DNA from: Lactococcus allomyrinae
GTDB lineage: Bacteria > Bacillota > Bacilli > Lactobacillales > Streptococcaceae
Assembly (NCBI RefSeq): GCF_003627095.1
Contig: NZ_CP032627.1
Span: forward strand, 2,631,155 to 2,695,154
Direction of reading: 5' to 3'
DNA length: 64,000 nucleotides
Positions 22,001-30,059 of the stretch are shown here, piece by piece. The position numbers were made by a program, and so were the translations under genes. The number at the start of each line of letters is the position of its first letter. Position 1 is the stretch's first letter. The notes beneath the pieces were generated by a model. The model was not told where the DNA came from, searched no databases, and saw nothing but the letters and a program-made list of their open reading frames with translations.

Positions 22001-22719
22001 GTGCTGATGTAAATATTCTCGTGATGGATAATGAAGTCTATGCCAATACAGGCGGACAAGTTTCAAAAGCTACACCAGCTTCTGCTATTGCTCAATTTGC
22101 TGCAGGAGGTAAAGGTGGAGCGAAGAAAGACTTAGGTGCTATGGCGATGACTTATGACGATGTGTATGTCGCTCAAATTGCTTCAGGAGCGAATATGATG
22201 CAAACCATTAAAGCATTTGATGAGGCAGAAAAGCATAAAGGACCAAGCCTTATCATTGCGTATACACCATGTATCAGTCACGGTGTGTACGAAGGAATGC
22301 ACATGGTACTCGACGAAGCTGAGCACGCTGTAAAAAGTGGCTATTGGCAACTTTACCGCTATAATCCAGAACTTGAATCAAAAGGAAAAAATCCAATGAC
22401 TCTTGACTTCAAGAAGCCAGATTTTTCAGAAGTACGTGGATTTTTACTCAAACAATCTCGTTTTGGAAATCTTTTAAAAATTAACAAAGCGCACGCAGAA
22501 GCCTTGTATGATAAAGCAACTACAGACTCAAGAAAACGATTTATTCGTTACGCACGTTTATCAGGAGATTTAGAAAAATTCTTAGAGCGTGAAGCAAAAG
22601 CAAAAGGTGAAACAGTAGAAATCAATCAAAAACCTAGAAGAGAACGAACAATCGATCCCGAACGTGAGGCCAGACGTGCAGCAAGAAAAGCTCAAAAGCT
22701 TGCAGATAAGAACAAATAG
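19024..22719 (+). CDS. nifJ: Pyruvate:ferredoxin (flavodoxin) oxidoreductase
   Basis: Single-chain oxidoreductase that decarboxylates pyruvate to acetyl-CoA and reduces ferredoxin or flavodoxin, using TPP and iron-sulfur clusters. Domain order is normal: pyrimidine-binding domain I (YPITPSSPMAD at the start), domain II, gamma-type domain with HLRFGDSPIKS, two [4Fe-4S] motifs (CIQCNECAFVCP and CTGCGLCVEACP), and the TPP domain with CSGCGETPY and GDGWAYDIGFGG. The frame opens earlier, but MKKTMDGNMAAAHIAYAF at 19024 is the family start. About 40 highly charged residues (REARRAARKAQKLADKNK at the end) extend the C terminus beyond the usual end. Confidence 0.95.
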   Translation: MKKTMDGNMAAAHIAYAFSEIAVIYPITPSSPMADYTDAWSVAGRKNIWGQTVKITEMQSEAGAAGAMHGVLKAGGIATTYTASQGLLLMLPNMYKMAGELLPTVIHVAARAVATGALNIFGDQSDVMSARSTGFAMLAESSVQEVMDLSAVAHLATIEGSVPFMNFFDGFRTSHEIQKIDVIDYEDLAPLINTDKLTAFRNRAMNPDHPTVSGTNQNADIYFQQRETVNAYYDVLPSIVQKYMNKINALRGTDYDLVNYYGACDATEVIVSMGSVAGTIEQTVDYLNSRGRKVGFLNIHLYRPFPTVNFLDKLPKSVQNIAVLDRTKESGSNGEPLFLDVQSALFDENVKVIGGRYGVGGKDTRPEHIVAVFDELLKAKSRRQFTIGITDDVTNLSLSVNSKLDLTPSDTFQAKFWGFGSDGTVGANKAAIKIIGDNTDKYVQAAFEYDSKKSGGLTISHLRFGDSPIKSEYMTATLDFVACHNTTYVRKYDLTKDLKVGGTLLLNTSWDDEHLSKNLPSKLKRYIGENQIKFYTIDAAKIARETGLDRRINTIMQVAFFKLAEVMPFDIAYEILKNDAQKYARKSPKIVEQNLNAMEMALDSLHEVHVPADWASAQERELKPILAASATKKYVFEIVNKTNAFEGDELSVQDLVDNGMTRGSSPLGTASYEKRGIALEVPEWNADACIQCNECAFVCPHAAIRPFLVDEDEWNVAPEGFQVMDYKGNDGLKYRIQVSVEDCTGCGLCVEACPKKGEALKMVPYESQQEQAVNWAFTQTLKTKENPMAGRLTAASTQFEKPLFEFSGACSGCGETPYIKLLTQMFGDRMMISNATGCSSIYGGTQATPYTTNDEGQGPAWSNSLFEDNAEYGYGMHMASVTRRQKLADEVLSVLTEMSEDLQLLAKDWATHLFDSEGTRARAEKFKALLKEELTALVDQEKTDEVADRKLSVLNAIYKQKDQFVKPTQWIFGGDGWAYDIGFGGLDHVIASGADVNILVMDNEVYANTGGQVSKATPASAIAQFAAGGKGGAKKDLGAMAMTYDDVYVAQIASGANMMQTIKAFDEAEKHKGPSLIIAYTPCISHGVYEGMHMVLDEAEHAVKSGYWQLYRYNPELESKGKNPMTLDFKKPDFSEVRGFLLKQSRFGNLLKINKAHAEALYDKATTDSRKRFIRYARLSGDLEKFLEREAKAKGETVEINQKPRRERTIDPEREARRAARKAQKLADKNK

Positions 22720-23331
22720 AACCAACAGGGAACTCTTTTTGCAATAGATTAATTTCACTTTAAAAGCAACGAGATTTTATATTATAACGAACCATGCTCT
22801 CTATAATACTGATTTTGCGCCAATAAGTTATGAAACAATGTCAATGCGCTGTTATTTTTTACAATGAATCAGCCAAAAAATAAACAAAATTTACTGACAG
22901 AATTTCTGTCAGTTCAAAATGAATAAAACCTTACTGACAGTTTTTATCAGTAAGGTTCTATTGTGTAAGTGACAATATTTTCAGTGAAGCATTTATCATT
23001 TATCAGCAGGGAACATAAAATTTTGGTATAATTAAACTAATTAATTATGGATATTGTCAGATTTTTGACCACTCTGTTGTATTGTGCGTAATGCCAGTAA
23101 GTGGTAAAAATTCTCATACAAACCAGTATCTCTACAGTTCAATATTTAATTACTATTTCGTTTCTAATTGACCCATTACATCAAAGTGAAGATATGGAAA
23201 TTTGCAATTATCTCTGTAATCTTGTTGTTTTCATTGTTTAGCCACACCAATCAACAAGATGAATAGTTTGCACGAGCCAAGTAAACAAATAGTATAACTG
23301 ACATTGGACGAGTATATAAGGAGGAAAAAAT
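22720..23331. other. nifJ–cdaA gap: hairpins and a candidate promoter
   Basis: No credible gene in 612 bp. CTGACAGAATTTCTGTCAG at about 22892-22910 repeats the sodA terminator core but lacks a long T-run. AACCTTACTGA and its complement TCAGTAAGGTT form a second hairpin around 22928-22956. An extended -10 box TGGTATAAT lies at 23024-23032, which would give cdaA a leader of about 290 nt. I see no recognisable riboswitch. Confidence 0.55.
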
Positions 23332-24215
23332 TTGAGCGATTTTAATCAATTTTTTAACCTTGAATTTTGGCAAAAGATTTTTGAGCTGAATGAATCACCG
23401 CTACGTATCATGATTGCGGTATTAGACATTGCTATTGTAAGTTTTTTCCTTTATAACGCGATAAGATTTGTCCAAGGAACAAAATTAATGACGCTAGTGC
23501 GCGGAGTAATTATTTTCCTTTTCATAAAAATTGTTGCAGGACTCATTGGTTTAACCACAGTAGAGTGGTTGCTTAACCAAGTGATTACTTATGGGGTGAT
23601 TGCAGGGGTCATCATCTTCCAGCCTGAGATTAGACGGGCGCTTGAAAGTTTGGGACGTACCACAACTTTATTTACACCGACAAAAAAAGCTTCTAAAGAT
23701 GGGCACATCACAGCCTATGAGAAATCATTTGCCTATATGTCTGAGCGTAAGATTGGTGCTTTGATTGCCATTGAGCAGTCTCAAAATCTTAATGAATTTG
23801 TGTCCACAGGAATTCGATTGGATGCGGATATCACGAGCGAACTAATTATCAACATCTTCATTCCGAATACCCCTTGCATGATGGTGCAGTCATCGTTCAA
23901 GGAGATAAGATTGCCGTGACAAGTGCTTACCTGCCCTTGACTGAACGTAGAGGAATTTCCAAAGAATTTGGTACGCGACATCGCGCAGCTATTGGACTTT
24001 CAGAAGTTTCAGATGCTCTAATTCTTGTCGTATCTGAAGAAACAGGAGGTATTTCGATAGCACATAACGGTGAGTTTTTTGCCGATATTTCTAAGGAAAG
24101 ATTTCATGATATATTAGTCAGCATTTTAACTCCAAAAGTGGAAAAATCACTCCCGCGTTTAGGCAAAAACTCAGGGAAATCTAATAAAGATTCGGAGGAT
24201 AAAAATGGGAAATAA
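23332..24215 (+). pseudogene. cdaA: Diadenylate cyclase CdaA, frameshifted as sequenced
   Basis: Membrane-bound enzyme that makes the second messenger c-di-AMP from two ATP. It starts at TTG 23332 behind AAGGAGG. Three membrane segments (about residues 25-45, 48-68, 75-95) precede the DAC domain. At 23872 the sequence reads ACCCCTTGCATGATGG; one more base (C or T) is needed to read NTPLHDGAVIVQ, so the first frame ends early at 23919. The catalytic DGA motif, GTRHRAA and the C terminus continue in the next frame to 24215. c-di-AMP synthesis is normally essential or nearly so, so a sequencing error in the homopolymer is more likely than a true null. Confidence 0.88.
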
Positions 24216-25161
24216 ATTTTTTACTTCAAAAATATTTTATATCTTGACTTCCGTGTTTTTTGCAATTGTTCTCTTCTTTAATGCCAATGCAACCTCTATC
24301 CGAAATCAAGGAACGAACCAATCAGGAGAGGTTTACACAGCTACAATTAATAGCGTACCAGTTGAGTTAAAATACGATACAAACAAATACTTTGTTAGTG
24401 GTTACAATAGTAGCGCAACGGTACATTTATCAGGTTACAATCGAATCTCGATTACCAATGAAGAAAATCCCGATACAAGAAATTTTTTCCTGAGTATTGA
24501 TTTGACCAGTGTTAAATCTGGGAAAGTTGACGTTCCCGTACGAATCGAACAGCTTCCAGGCGGGGTCAATGCATCAATTGAACCAAAGACGATGAATGTA
24601 ACGGTAGAAAAAAGAGCTTCTCGAGAATTCGAAGTGACTCCAAAAGTAGACTCAACACAGATTCCAACAGGATTTAGTATTGATACGATTGATTTGAGCG
24701 ATGAAAAAGTCAACGTCATTGCTGGTGAAGAAGGCATCAAAAAAATTCACGCCATTGAAGCAGCTCTTCCTAGTGATGTGAATCTCACAGATAATTATTC
24801 AGGAACGGTTACTTTACATGCTGTAGATAGTACAGGCAAAATTCTTCCCGCACAAATCACACCTTCGACAGTTCACATCAAAGTGTCTGTAAACAAACCA
24901 AGTAAACAAGTGCCAGTTAAACTAAAAGTTACAGGCACACTTGATACAACACTCTCTAGCATGAAAACAAAACTATCTGATGAAAAAGTTACCATATATG
25001 GCGAGCAAAGTAAGTTAGATGAGGTGAGTAGTGTCGAAGCAAATGTAAGCATTACAGGGATAACTAAAGAAACAAAAGTTTCTGTACCATTGCAACAATC
25101 AGGTATAAGCATCCGTCCGCGAACAATAGATGTGACATTGACACCAGTTAAAAAGAAGTAA
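24205..25161 (+). CDS. cdaR: CdaA regulatory protein (YbbR-domain)
   Basis: Extracytoplasmic partner of CdaA that modulates c-di-AMP output. It has one N-terminal membrane anchor (about residues 8-27) followed by several YbbR repeats (about 45-125, 130-215, 225-315), recognisable by recurring patterns such as VPVELKYD, VPVRIEQLPGG and VPVKLKVTG. It overlaps the end of cdaA by 11 bp, indicating translational coupling. The cdaA–cdaR–glmM order is conserved in Firmicutes and links c-di-AMP to cell-wall precursor supply. Confidence 0.9.
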   Translation: MGNKFFTSKIFYILTSVFFAIVLFFNANATSIRNQGTNQSGEVYTATINSVPVELKYDTNKYFVSGYNSSATVHLSGYNRISITNEENPDTRNFFLSIDLTSVKSGKVDVPVRIEQLPGGVNASIEPKTMNVTVEKRASREFEVTPKVDSTQIPTGFSIDTIDLSDEKVNVIAGEEGIKKIHAIEAALPSDVNLTDNYSGTVTLHAVDSTGKILPAQITPSTVHIKVSVNKPSKQVPVKLKVTGTLDTTLSSMKTKLSDEKVTIYGEQSKLDEVSSVEANVSITGITKETKVSVPLQQSGISIRPRTIDVTLTPVKKK

Positions 25162-25462
25162 TTTTGTAAAGACGATTCTGATTATATTGGTTCCACATTA
25201 AAAACTTAAAGGCTGTTACCATACGAGCTCTGGTAGAGCTTGGACACAATATCATATCAAGGATTATGATTCGGGTGTAGTAAGCTGTAAGAATAGAGCT
25301 ATCAGCTACACGTGATGGGGTGTGGCACAGATTCTGCATTATGGGTAGAAAAGCAAGTTATTTTTGAAACATTAAGAGAATTTTGAGATAGATTTAGTAA
25401 ATTAAGGAAAATGAGATAAATCATGATAAATATCATGAAAAAATAAATTGGAGACTAAAAAA
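25162..25462. repeat. cdaR–glmM gap with divergent repeat copy
   Basis: From about 25200 to 25335 the sequence includes AATAGAGCTATCAGCTACACGTGATG, which resembles segments near 12076 and 33510. The match is weaker than for other copies. No gene is seen. Confidence 0.35.
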
Positions 25463-26821
25463 ATGGGTAAATATTTTGGAACTGACGGTGTGCGTGGAGA
25501 AGCAAATGTTGAACTTACACCAGAAATGGCTTTTAAGTTAGGACGTTTTGGTGGCTATGTTTTAAGTCAACATGAAACTGATACACCGAAAGTTTATGTC
25601 GCCCGAGATACACGTATTTCAGGACAAATGCTTGCAACAAGCCTCATTTCAGGACTTTTGTCCGTTGGGATTGAAGTTTATGACCTTGGTGTTATTGCAA
25701 CACCGGGTGTTGCTTATCTCGTGAAAAAGGATGGAGCATCCGCAGGGGTTATGATTTCAGCCAGCCACAATCCAGCCCTTGACAACGGCATCAAATTCTT
25801 TGGGAGTGATGGCTATAAACTTGAAGATGCTAAAGAATTAGAGATTGAAGCTTTGATTGATGCACCTGAGGACACGCTACCTCGCCCATCTGCAGAAGGG
25901 CTTGGAATATTACATGATTACATTGAAGGTGTTCGTAAATATCAAGCTTTCCTCAAGACCACAGCAGAGGGTGATTTTGAAGGATACAAGGTTGTTCTTG
26001 ACACCGCAAACGGAGCTGCTCATACTTCAGCGCGTGCGGTGTTTGCAGATCTTAATGCAGAATTGACTGTTATTGGTGAAAACCCTAATGGACTTAATAT
26101 TAATGTCAATGTTGGTTCAACTCATCCAGAGCAAATGGCTGAGAAAGTCCTTGAAGTGGGAGCAAATATTGGATTGGCATTCGATGGAGATGCTGACCGT
26201 CTAATCGCAGTAGATGAGTTAGGACATATTGTAGATGGTGATAAAATCATGTTTATTGTTGGTAAATATCTACTTAGCCAAGGCAAATTAGCCCAAAATA
26301 CAGTAGTTACAACAGTAATGTCAAATCTTGGCTTCCATCTTGCGCTTGAAGAAACAGGGATTAATTCAGTTGTGACAGCAGTAGGTGATCGATACGTTGT
26401 CGAAGAAATGAAAAAAAATCACTATAACTTCGGTGGGGAACAATCTGGTCATATGATTTTCCTTGATTATAATACAACAGGAGATGGACAACTTTCCGCT
26501 ATTCAATTGTTGAAAGTCATGAGAGAAACAGGAAAAACCTTGTCTGAACTTGCAGGTGAAGTAACAATTTATCCACAAAAATTAGTCAATGTCCGTGTGA
26601 AGGACAATGCTGCTAAAAAATCTGCAATGGAAGTACCAGAAATTCAAAAAGTAATTTCTGACATGGAAGAAAAAATGGATGGAAAAGGCCGTATCCTTGT
26701 TCGCCCTTCTGGTACAGAGCCACTCTTACGCGTAATGGCTGAAGCACCAACTCATAATGAAGTCAATGAAGTTGTTGATAGTATAGTAGAAGTCGTGGAA
26801 GAAGAAATTGGGGTAAAATAA
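25463..26821 (+). CDS. glmM: Phosphoglucosamine mutase
   Basis: Converts glucosamine 6-phosphate to glucosamine 1-phosphate for peptidoglycan and other cell-wall precursors. The phosphoserine loop is [10 protein letters not shown] (about residue 100), the metal-binding loop is FDGDADR, and the C-terminal phosphate-binding loop is [12 protein letters not shown]. The 452-residue length is normal. A TTG at 25448 is in frame, but TTGGAGA there acts as the ribosome site for ATG 25463 ([12 protein letters not shown]). Third gene of the cdaA–cdaR–glmM block. Confidence 0.96.
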   Translation: MGKYFGTDGVRGEANVELTPEMAFKLGRFGGYVLSQHETDTPKVYVARDTRISGQMLATSLISGLLSVGIEVYDLGVIATPGVAYLVKKDGASAGVMISASHNPALDNGIKFFGSDGYKLEDAKELEIEALIDAPEDTLPRPSAEGLGILHDYIEGVRKYQAFLKTTAEGDFEGYKVVLDTANGAAHTSARAVFADLNAELTVIGENPNGLNINVNVGSTHPEQMAEKVLEVGANIGLAFDGDADRLIAVDELGHIVDGDKIMFIVGKYLLSQGKLAQNTVVTTVMSNLGFHLALEETGINSVVTAVGDRYVVEEMKKNHYNFGGEQSGHMIFLDYNTTGDGQLSAIQLLKVMRETGKTLSELAGEVTIYPQKLVNVRVKDNAAKKSAMEVPEIQKVISDMEEKMDGKGRILVRPSGTEPLLRVMAEAPTHNEVNEVVDSIVEVVEEEIGVK

Positions 26822-26849
26822 AAAAGAGAGTATATACTCTCTTTTTTAT
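26822..26849. terminator. Terminator after glmM (probably bidirectional)
   Basis: AAAAGAGAGTATATACTCTCTTTT is a near-perfect palindrome followed by T residues; it also lies downstream of the converging treR. Confidence 0.88.
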
Positions 26850-26901
26850 TCACAAGATTTGAATTTGGTACAACAAATTAGCCATGATATGGCTTTTTTG
26901 T

Positions 26902-27618
26902 TTATCTTTTTTGGCGTCTTGCAAATTCTGTGAATCTAAAACGGTCAACTTGGTGTCTAGATTCTGTATATTGAAACAATGTGTTATCAGCAAGGTAAAC
27001 TCTGGATTTAACAGAAACAATATGGCGGTCTTTGGGATTTAAGTCCAATAAATCAAAATCTTCTTCACTTGCGAAATCAATTGTAATTTCTTTTTGAGCA
27101 TAAGCGATGTCCAGTCCAAGTTTTCCTTCTAAATACTCATAAGTTGAATTTTTAGCATCTTCTGGAGTTAGGTGAATGGCATAATCCTTTAAGAAAAAAT
27201 CACGGTCTAAGATTGAGTATTTTCCTTCGACTTTCCGACGTCTAAGGATATGAAGGGCTTTGCTTCCGACAGGAAAACCTGTTAATTCTGACAGTTCAGC
27301 TTCAATATCAATTGAACCAAATATGACAACCTCAGTCTCGCTCTCAAATCCCATAGAAGTTTGCAGTTCTTTGTATGATGTTAGACCTGAAATGGGGAAG
27401 AGTAATTTATCATGAGCGATAACAATACTACCAAATCCATGACGACGTTGAATTACACCATTTTCTTCTAATATTTTTAAAGCTTGTCTAACGGTTGAAC
27501 GGCTGCTATTATAAATTTTTGAAAGTTCGTTTTCACTAGGTAAAACATCATTTTCTTTATAGATATCATCGAAAATTTTCTTCTCTAAATCTTGTAAAAT
27601 CACTTCATATTTCTTCAT
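26902..27618 (-). CDS. treR: GntR-family trehalose operon repressor
   Basis: Represses trehalose genes and is expected to respond to trehalose 6-phosphate. The winged helix-turn-helix is at about residues 5-70 (LPSENELSKIYNSSRSTVRQALKILEENGVIQRRHGFGSIV), followed by a UTRA effector-binding domain (about 90-230). The 238-residue length fits TreR. It is divergent from the PTS genes, with a perfect 14-bp palindrome (CTTGTACGTACAAG) in between, matching the shape of known TreR operators. Confidence 0.92.
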   Translation of the reverse strand: MKKYEVILQDLEKKIFDDIYKENDVLPSENELSKIYNSSRSTVRQALKILEENGVIQRRHGFGSIVIAHDKLLFPISGLTSYKELQTSMGFESETEVVIFGSIDIEAELSELTGFPVGSKALHILRRRKVEGKYSILDRDFFLKDYAIHLTPEDAKNSTYEYLEGKLGLDIAYAQKEITIDFASEEDFDLLDLNPKDRHIVSVKSRVYLADNTLFQYTESRHQVDRFRFTEFARRQKR

Positions 27619-27652
27619 TCCTATATTTTATCATAAAAATAGATGCTAACGC

Positions 27653-27706
27653 TTGCTGAAAATGCTTTCATGTGGTACAATGTTTTTGTTAACTTGTACG
27701 TACAAG
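27653..27706 (+). promoter_or_regulatory. Trehalose operon promoter, cre and TreR operator
   Basis: TTGCTG at 27653-27658, a 17-bp spacer and an extended -10 TGGTACAAT ending at 27681. TGAAAATGCTTTCA at 27657-27670 matches cre at 13 of 14 positions and lies across the -35 and spacer. CTTGTACGTACAAG at 27693-27706, just past the expected start of transcription, is a perfect palindrome suited to TreR. Confidence 0.85.
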
Positions 27707-27729
27707 CTGCGAAATGATAGGAGGTTCAT

Positions 27730-28212
27730 ATGTTTGGACTAGGAAAAAAGAAAGAACTTCAGGATGATAAAGCGCTTTATGCACCGATTTCTGGAGAGGT
27801 CATTGAGATTTCAGCTGTTCATGACCCAGTTTTTTCAAAAAAGATTATGGGTGATGGTTTTGCCGTTGAACCTGCGGGAAACAAGATTTATTCGCCCGTA
27901 GCTTCCACAGTGACTTTGGTTCAGGGTCATGCGGTTGGCTTCACTCGAGCAGATGGTCTTGAGGTATTACTCCATATTGGGATTGATACTGTTTCACTCA
28001 ATGGTTCACCATTTAAACTCAAAGTTAAAGTTGGTGATATAGTCAATGGTGGAGATGAAGTTGGAAGTGTTGATTGGACCGAAGTTGAAGCAGCAGGTCT
28101 TGAAAAGACAACAATGGTCATTTTTACCAACTCTGATAAATTAGATTCTTTTGATGTTCGCTATGAAAAAGTTGAAGCAAAAGAAATAGTTGGAAAAGCT
28201 CAAACAAAATAA
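27730..28212 (+). CDS. PTS EIIA, glucose family, for trehalose
   Basis: Separate EIIA-Glc-type protein that carries phosphate from HPr to the trehalose EIIB domain. The phosphorylated histidine is in LEVLLHIGIDTVSLNG (about residue 80), and the second active-site histidine is in VQGHAVGF. The 160-residue length is normal for a free-standing EIIA. The neighbouring EIIBC lacks its own EIIA domain, which this protein supplies. AGGAGG ribosome site. First gene of the operon after the TreR operator. Confidence 0.9.
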   Translation: MFGLGKKKELQDDKALYAPISGEVIEISAVHDPVFSKKIMGDGFAVEPAGNKIYSPVASTVTLVQGHAVGFTRADGLEVLLHIGIDTVSLNGSPFKLKVKVGDIVNGGDEVGSVDWTEVEAAGLEKTTMVIFTNSDKLDSFDVRYEKVEAKEIVGKAQTK

Positions 28213-28441
28213 TTGGAATTTTTGAAATGCTAAGACTCTAACATTTTATAGATGTTGGAAGTTAAATGTCACGAAAATGTTTTTATGCGGTTATACTAGT
28301 TAAACTTTATACAGTATTAGGCTAGTACAAAAATGGATGTAAACATCCTTTAATTTCTGAGAGAAATGTTGGGAATTAAATATTATTGGATAAAAGTTAA
28401 TAAAATAATTTTCCTTTTTAAGAGGGAAAGCAGGAGGTCTT

Positions 28442-29986
28442 ATGGCAAATTATTCACAACTTGCGACAGATATTATCGCAAAAGTCGGTGGCGCAGAAAA
28501 CGTCACAAAAGTTATTCACTGTATTACCCGTCTTCGTTTTACTTTAAAAGATAAAAATAAAGCTGATACTGCGGGGATAGAAGCATTACCTGGGGTTGCA
28601 GGTGCTGTATATAATGCAAATCTCAACCAATACCAAGTGGTTATCGGTCAAGCTGTTGAAGATGTCTATGACGAAGTGATTGCACAGCTCCCCGATGGAT
28701 TAGCAGGCGGGGAAACAGAAGCTGATGATGCAGGTGGTGCACCTGCAAGTGGAAGTAAAAATCCTATTGTCCGTGGCTTTCAAGTTGTTATCGGTACAAT
28801 CACGGGGTCTATGATTCCAATCATCGGATTACTTGCTGGTGGTGGTATGATTAATGGACTTTTGGCTATGTTTGTTAAGGGTAACCATATCTTCAATGTA
28901 ATTGATCCAACAAGTTCGACTTACATTATCATTTCAACAATGGCAATGGCACCTTTCTATTTCTTACCTGTGTTAGTTGGTTTCTCAGCTGCACGGCAAT
29001 TAGCTCCAAAAGATGGAAGCTTACAATTTGTTGGGGCAGCCGTTGGTGGATTTATGATTGCTCCTGGTTTGAATCCTTTGACTCAGGCAACAATCAGTGG
29101 GACAAGTGTTGTACCTGCACCTAATGCAGTAGCACATTTATTAGGCGTTACTTTCAATACGAGTTATTTTGGGATTCCTGTGGCATTACCTAGTTATGCT
29201 TACACGATTTTCCCAATCATTGCTGCAGTCGCAATCGCAAAACCTTTGAATGCTTGGTTGAAGAAAGTTTTACCTTTGGCTTTGCGTCCGATTTTCCAAC
29301 CTATGATTACTTTCTTTATCACATCTTCTATTGTGCTTTTAATCGTAGGACCAGTGATTTCTACACTTTCTTCACTTCTGTCAAATGTTATCAGTTTCTT
29401 TCTTGGACTTAACTTGGGTATTGCAGGACTTGTCATTGGTGGCTTCTATCAATGTTTGGTTATCTTTGGTTTGCACTGGCTCATTGTTCCTATCATTTCG
29501 CAACAAATCGCGGCAACTGGTGAATCTTCACTTAACATGATTGTGTCATTTACGATGTTGGCACAAGGTGCAGGGGCGCTTGCAGTCTTCCTGAAGACTC
29601 GCAAATCAGATATGAAAGGTCTTGCTCTTCCCGCTGCAATCTCTGCATTTTGTGGGGTTACTGAACCTGCAATGTATGGGATTAATTTGAAATATATGCG
29701 TGTCTTCATTATGAGTTCTATTGGTGCCGCTGCTGGTGGTTTGGTTGCTGGATTGATGAATCTGCGTATGTTTGGTTTCTCTGGTTCATTGATTGGTTTC
29801 CCTAACTTTATCTCTAATCCTAAAACGCATGAAGCTCCAGCTGGTAACTTGGCTACATTTTGGATTGCATCTATTGTATGTATTGTAGTAGCGATGGTCT
29901 TAGTGTGGTTCTTTGGGTATAAAGATACTGACGAAATGGGTACTGGCGTTGAAAAGAAAAATGCTTTCAAAGATGCAGTTAAATAA
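28442..29986 (+). CDS. treB: PTS trehalose-specific EIIBC
   Basis: Membrane permease that imports trehalose and phosphorylates it to trehalose 6-phosphate. The N-terminal EIIB domain (about residues 1-90) has the phosphocysteine in VIHCITRLRFTL. A Gly/Ala/Asp-rich linker (about 90-110) joins a glucose-superfamily EIIC domain (about 115-495) with roughly ten membrane segments and the family signature near FCGVTEPAMYGINLKY. The 514-residue length fits EIIBC without EIIA. AGGAGG ribosome site; 229 bp separate it from the EIIA gene. Confidence 0.92.
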   Translation: MANYSQLATDIIAKVGGAENVTKVIHCITRLRFTLKDKNKADTAGIEALPGVAGAVYNANLNQYQVVIGQAVEDVYDEVIAQLPDGLAGGETEADDAGGAPASGSKNPIVRGFQVVIGTITGSMIPIIGLLAGGGMINGLLAMFVKGNHIFNVIDPTSSTYIIISTMAMAPFYFLPVLVGFSAARQLAPKDGSLQFVGAAVGGFMIAPGLNPLTQATISGTSVVPAPNAVAHLLGVTFNTSYFGIPVALPSYAYTIFPIIAAVAIAKPLNAWLKKVLPLALRPIFQPMITFFITSSIVLLIVGPVISTLSSLLSNVISFFLGLNLGIAGLVIGGFYQCLVIFGLHWLIVPIISQQIAATGESSLNMIVSFTMLAQGAGALAVFLKTRKSDMKGLALPAAISAFCGVTEPAMYGINLKYMRVFIMSSIGAAAGGLVAGLMNLRMFGFSGSLIGFPNFISNPKTHEAPAGNLATFWIASIVCIVVAMVLVWFFGYKDTDEMGTGVEKKNAFKDAVK

Positions 29987-30059
29987 TTTATAAATTTCAT
30001 TTGGAGTCAGAGCCAGTGGCTTCTGGCTTCTTTATTTTTGAGAGAAAGAAAGGCAAAAA

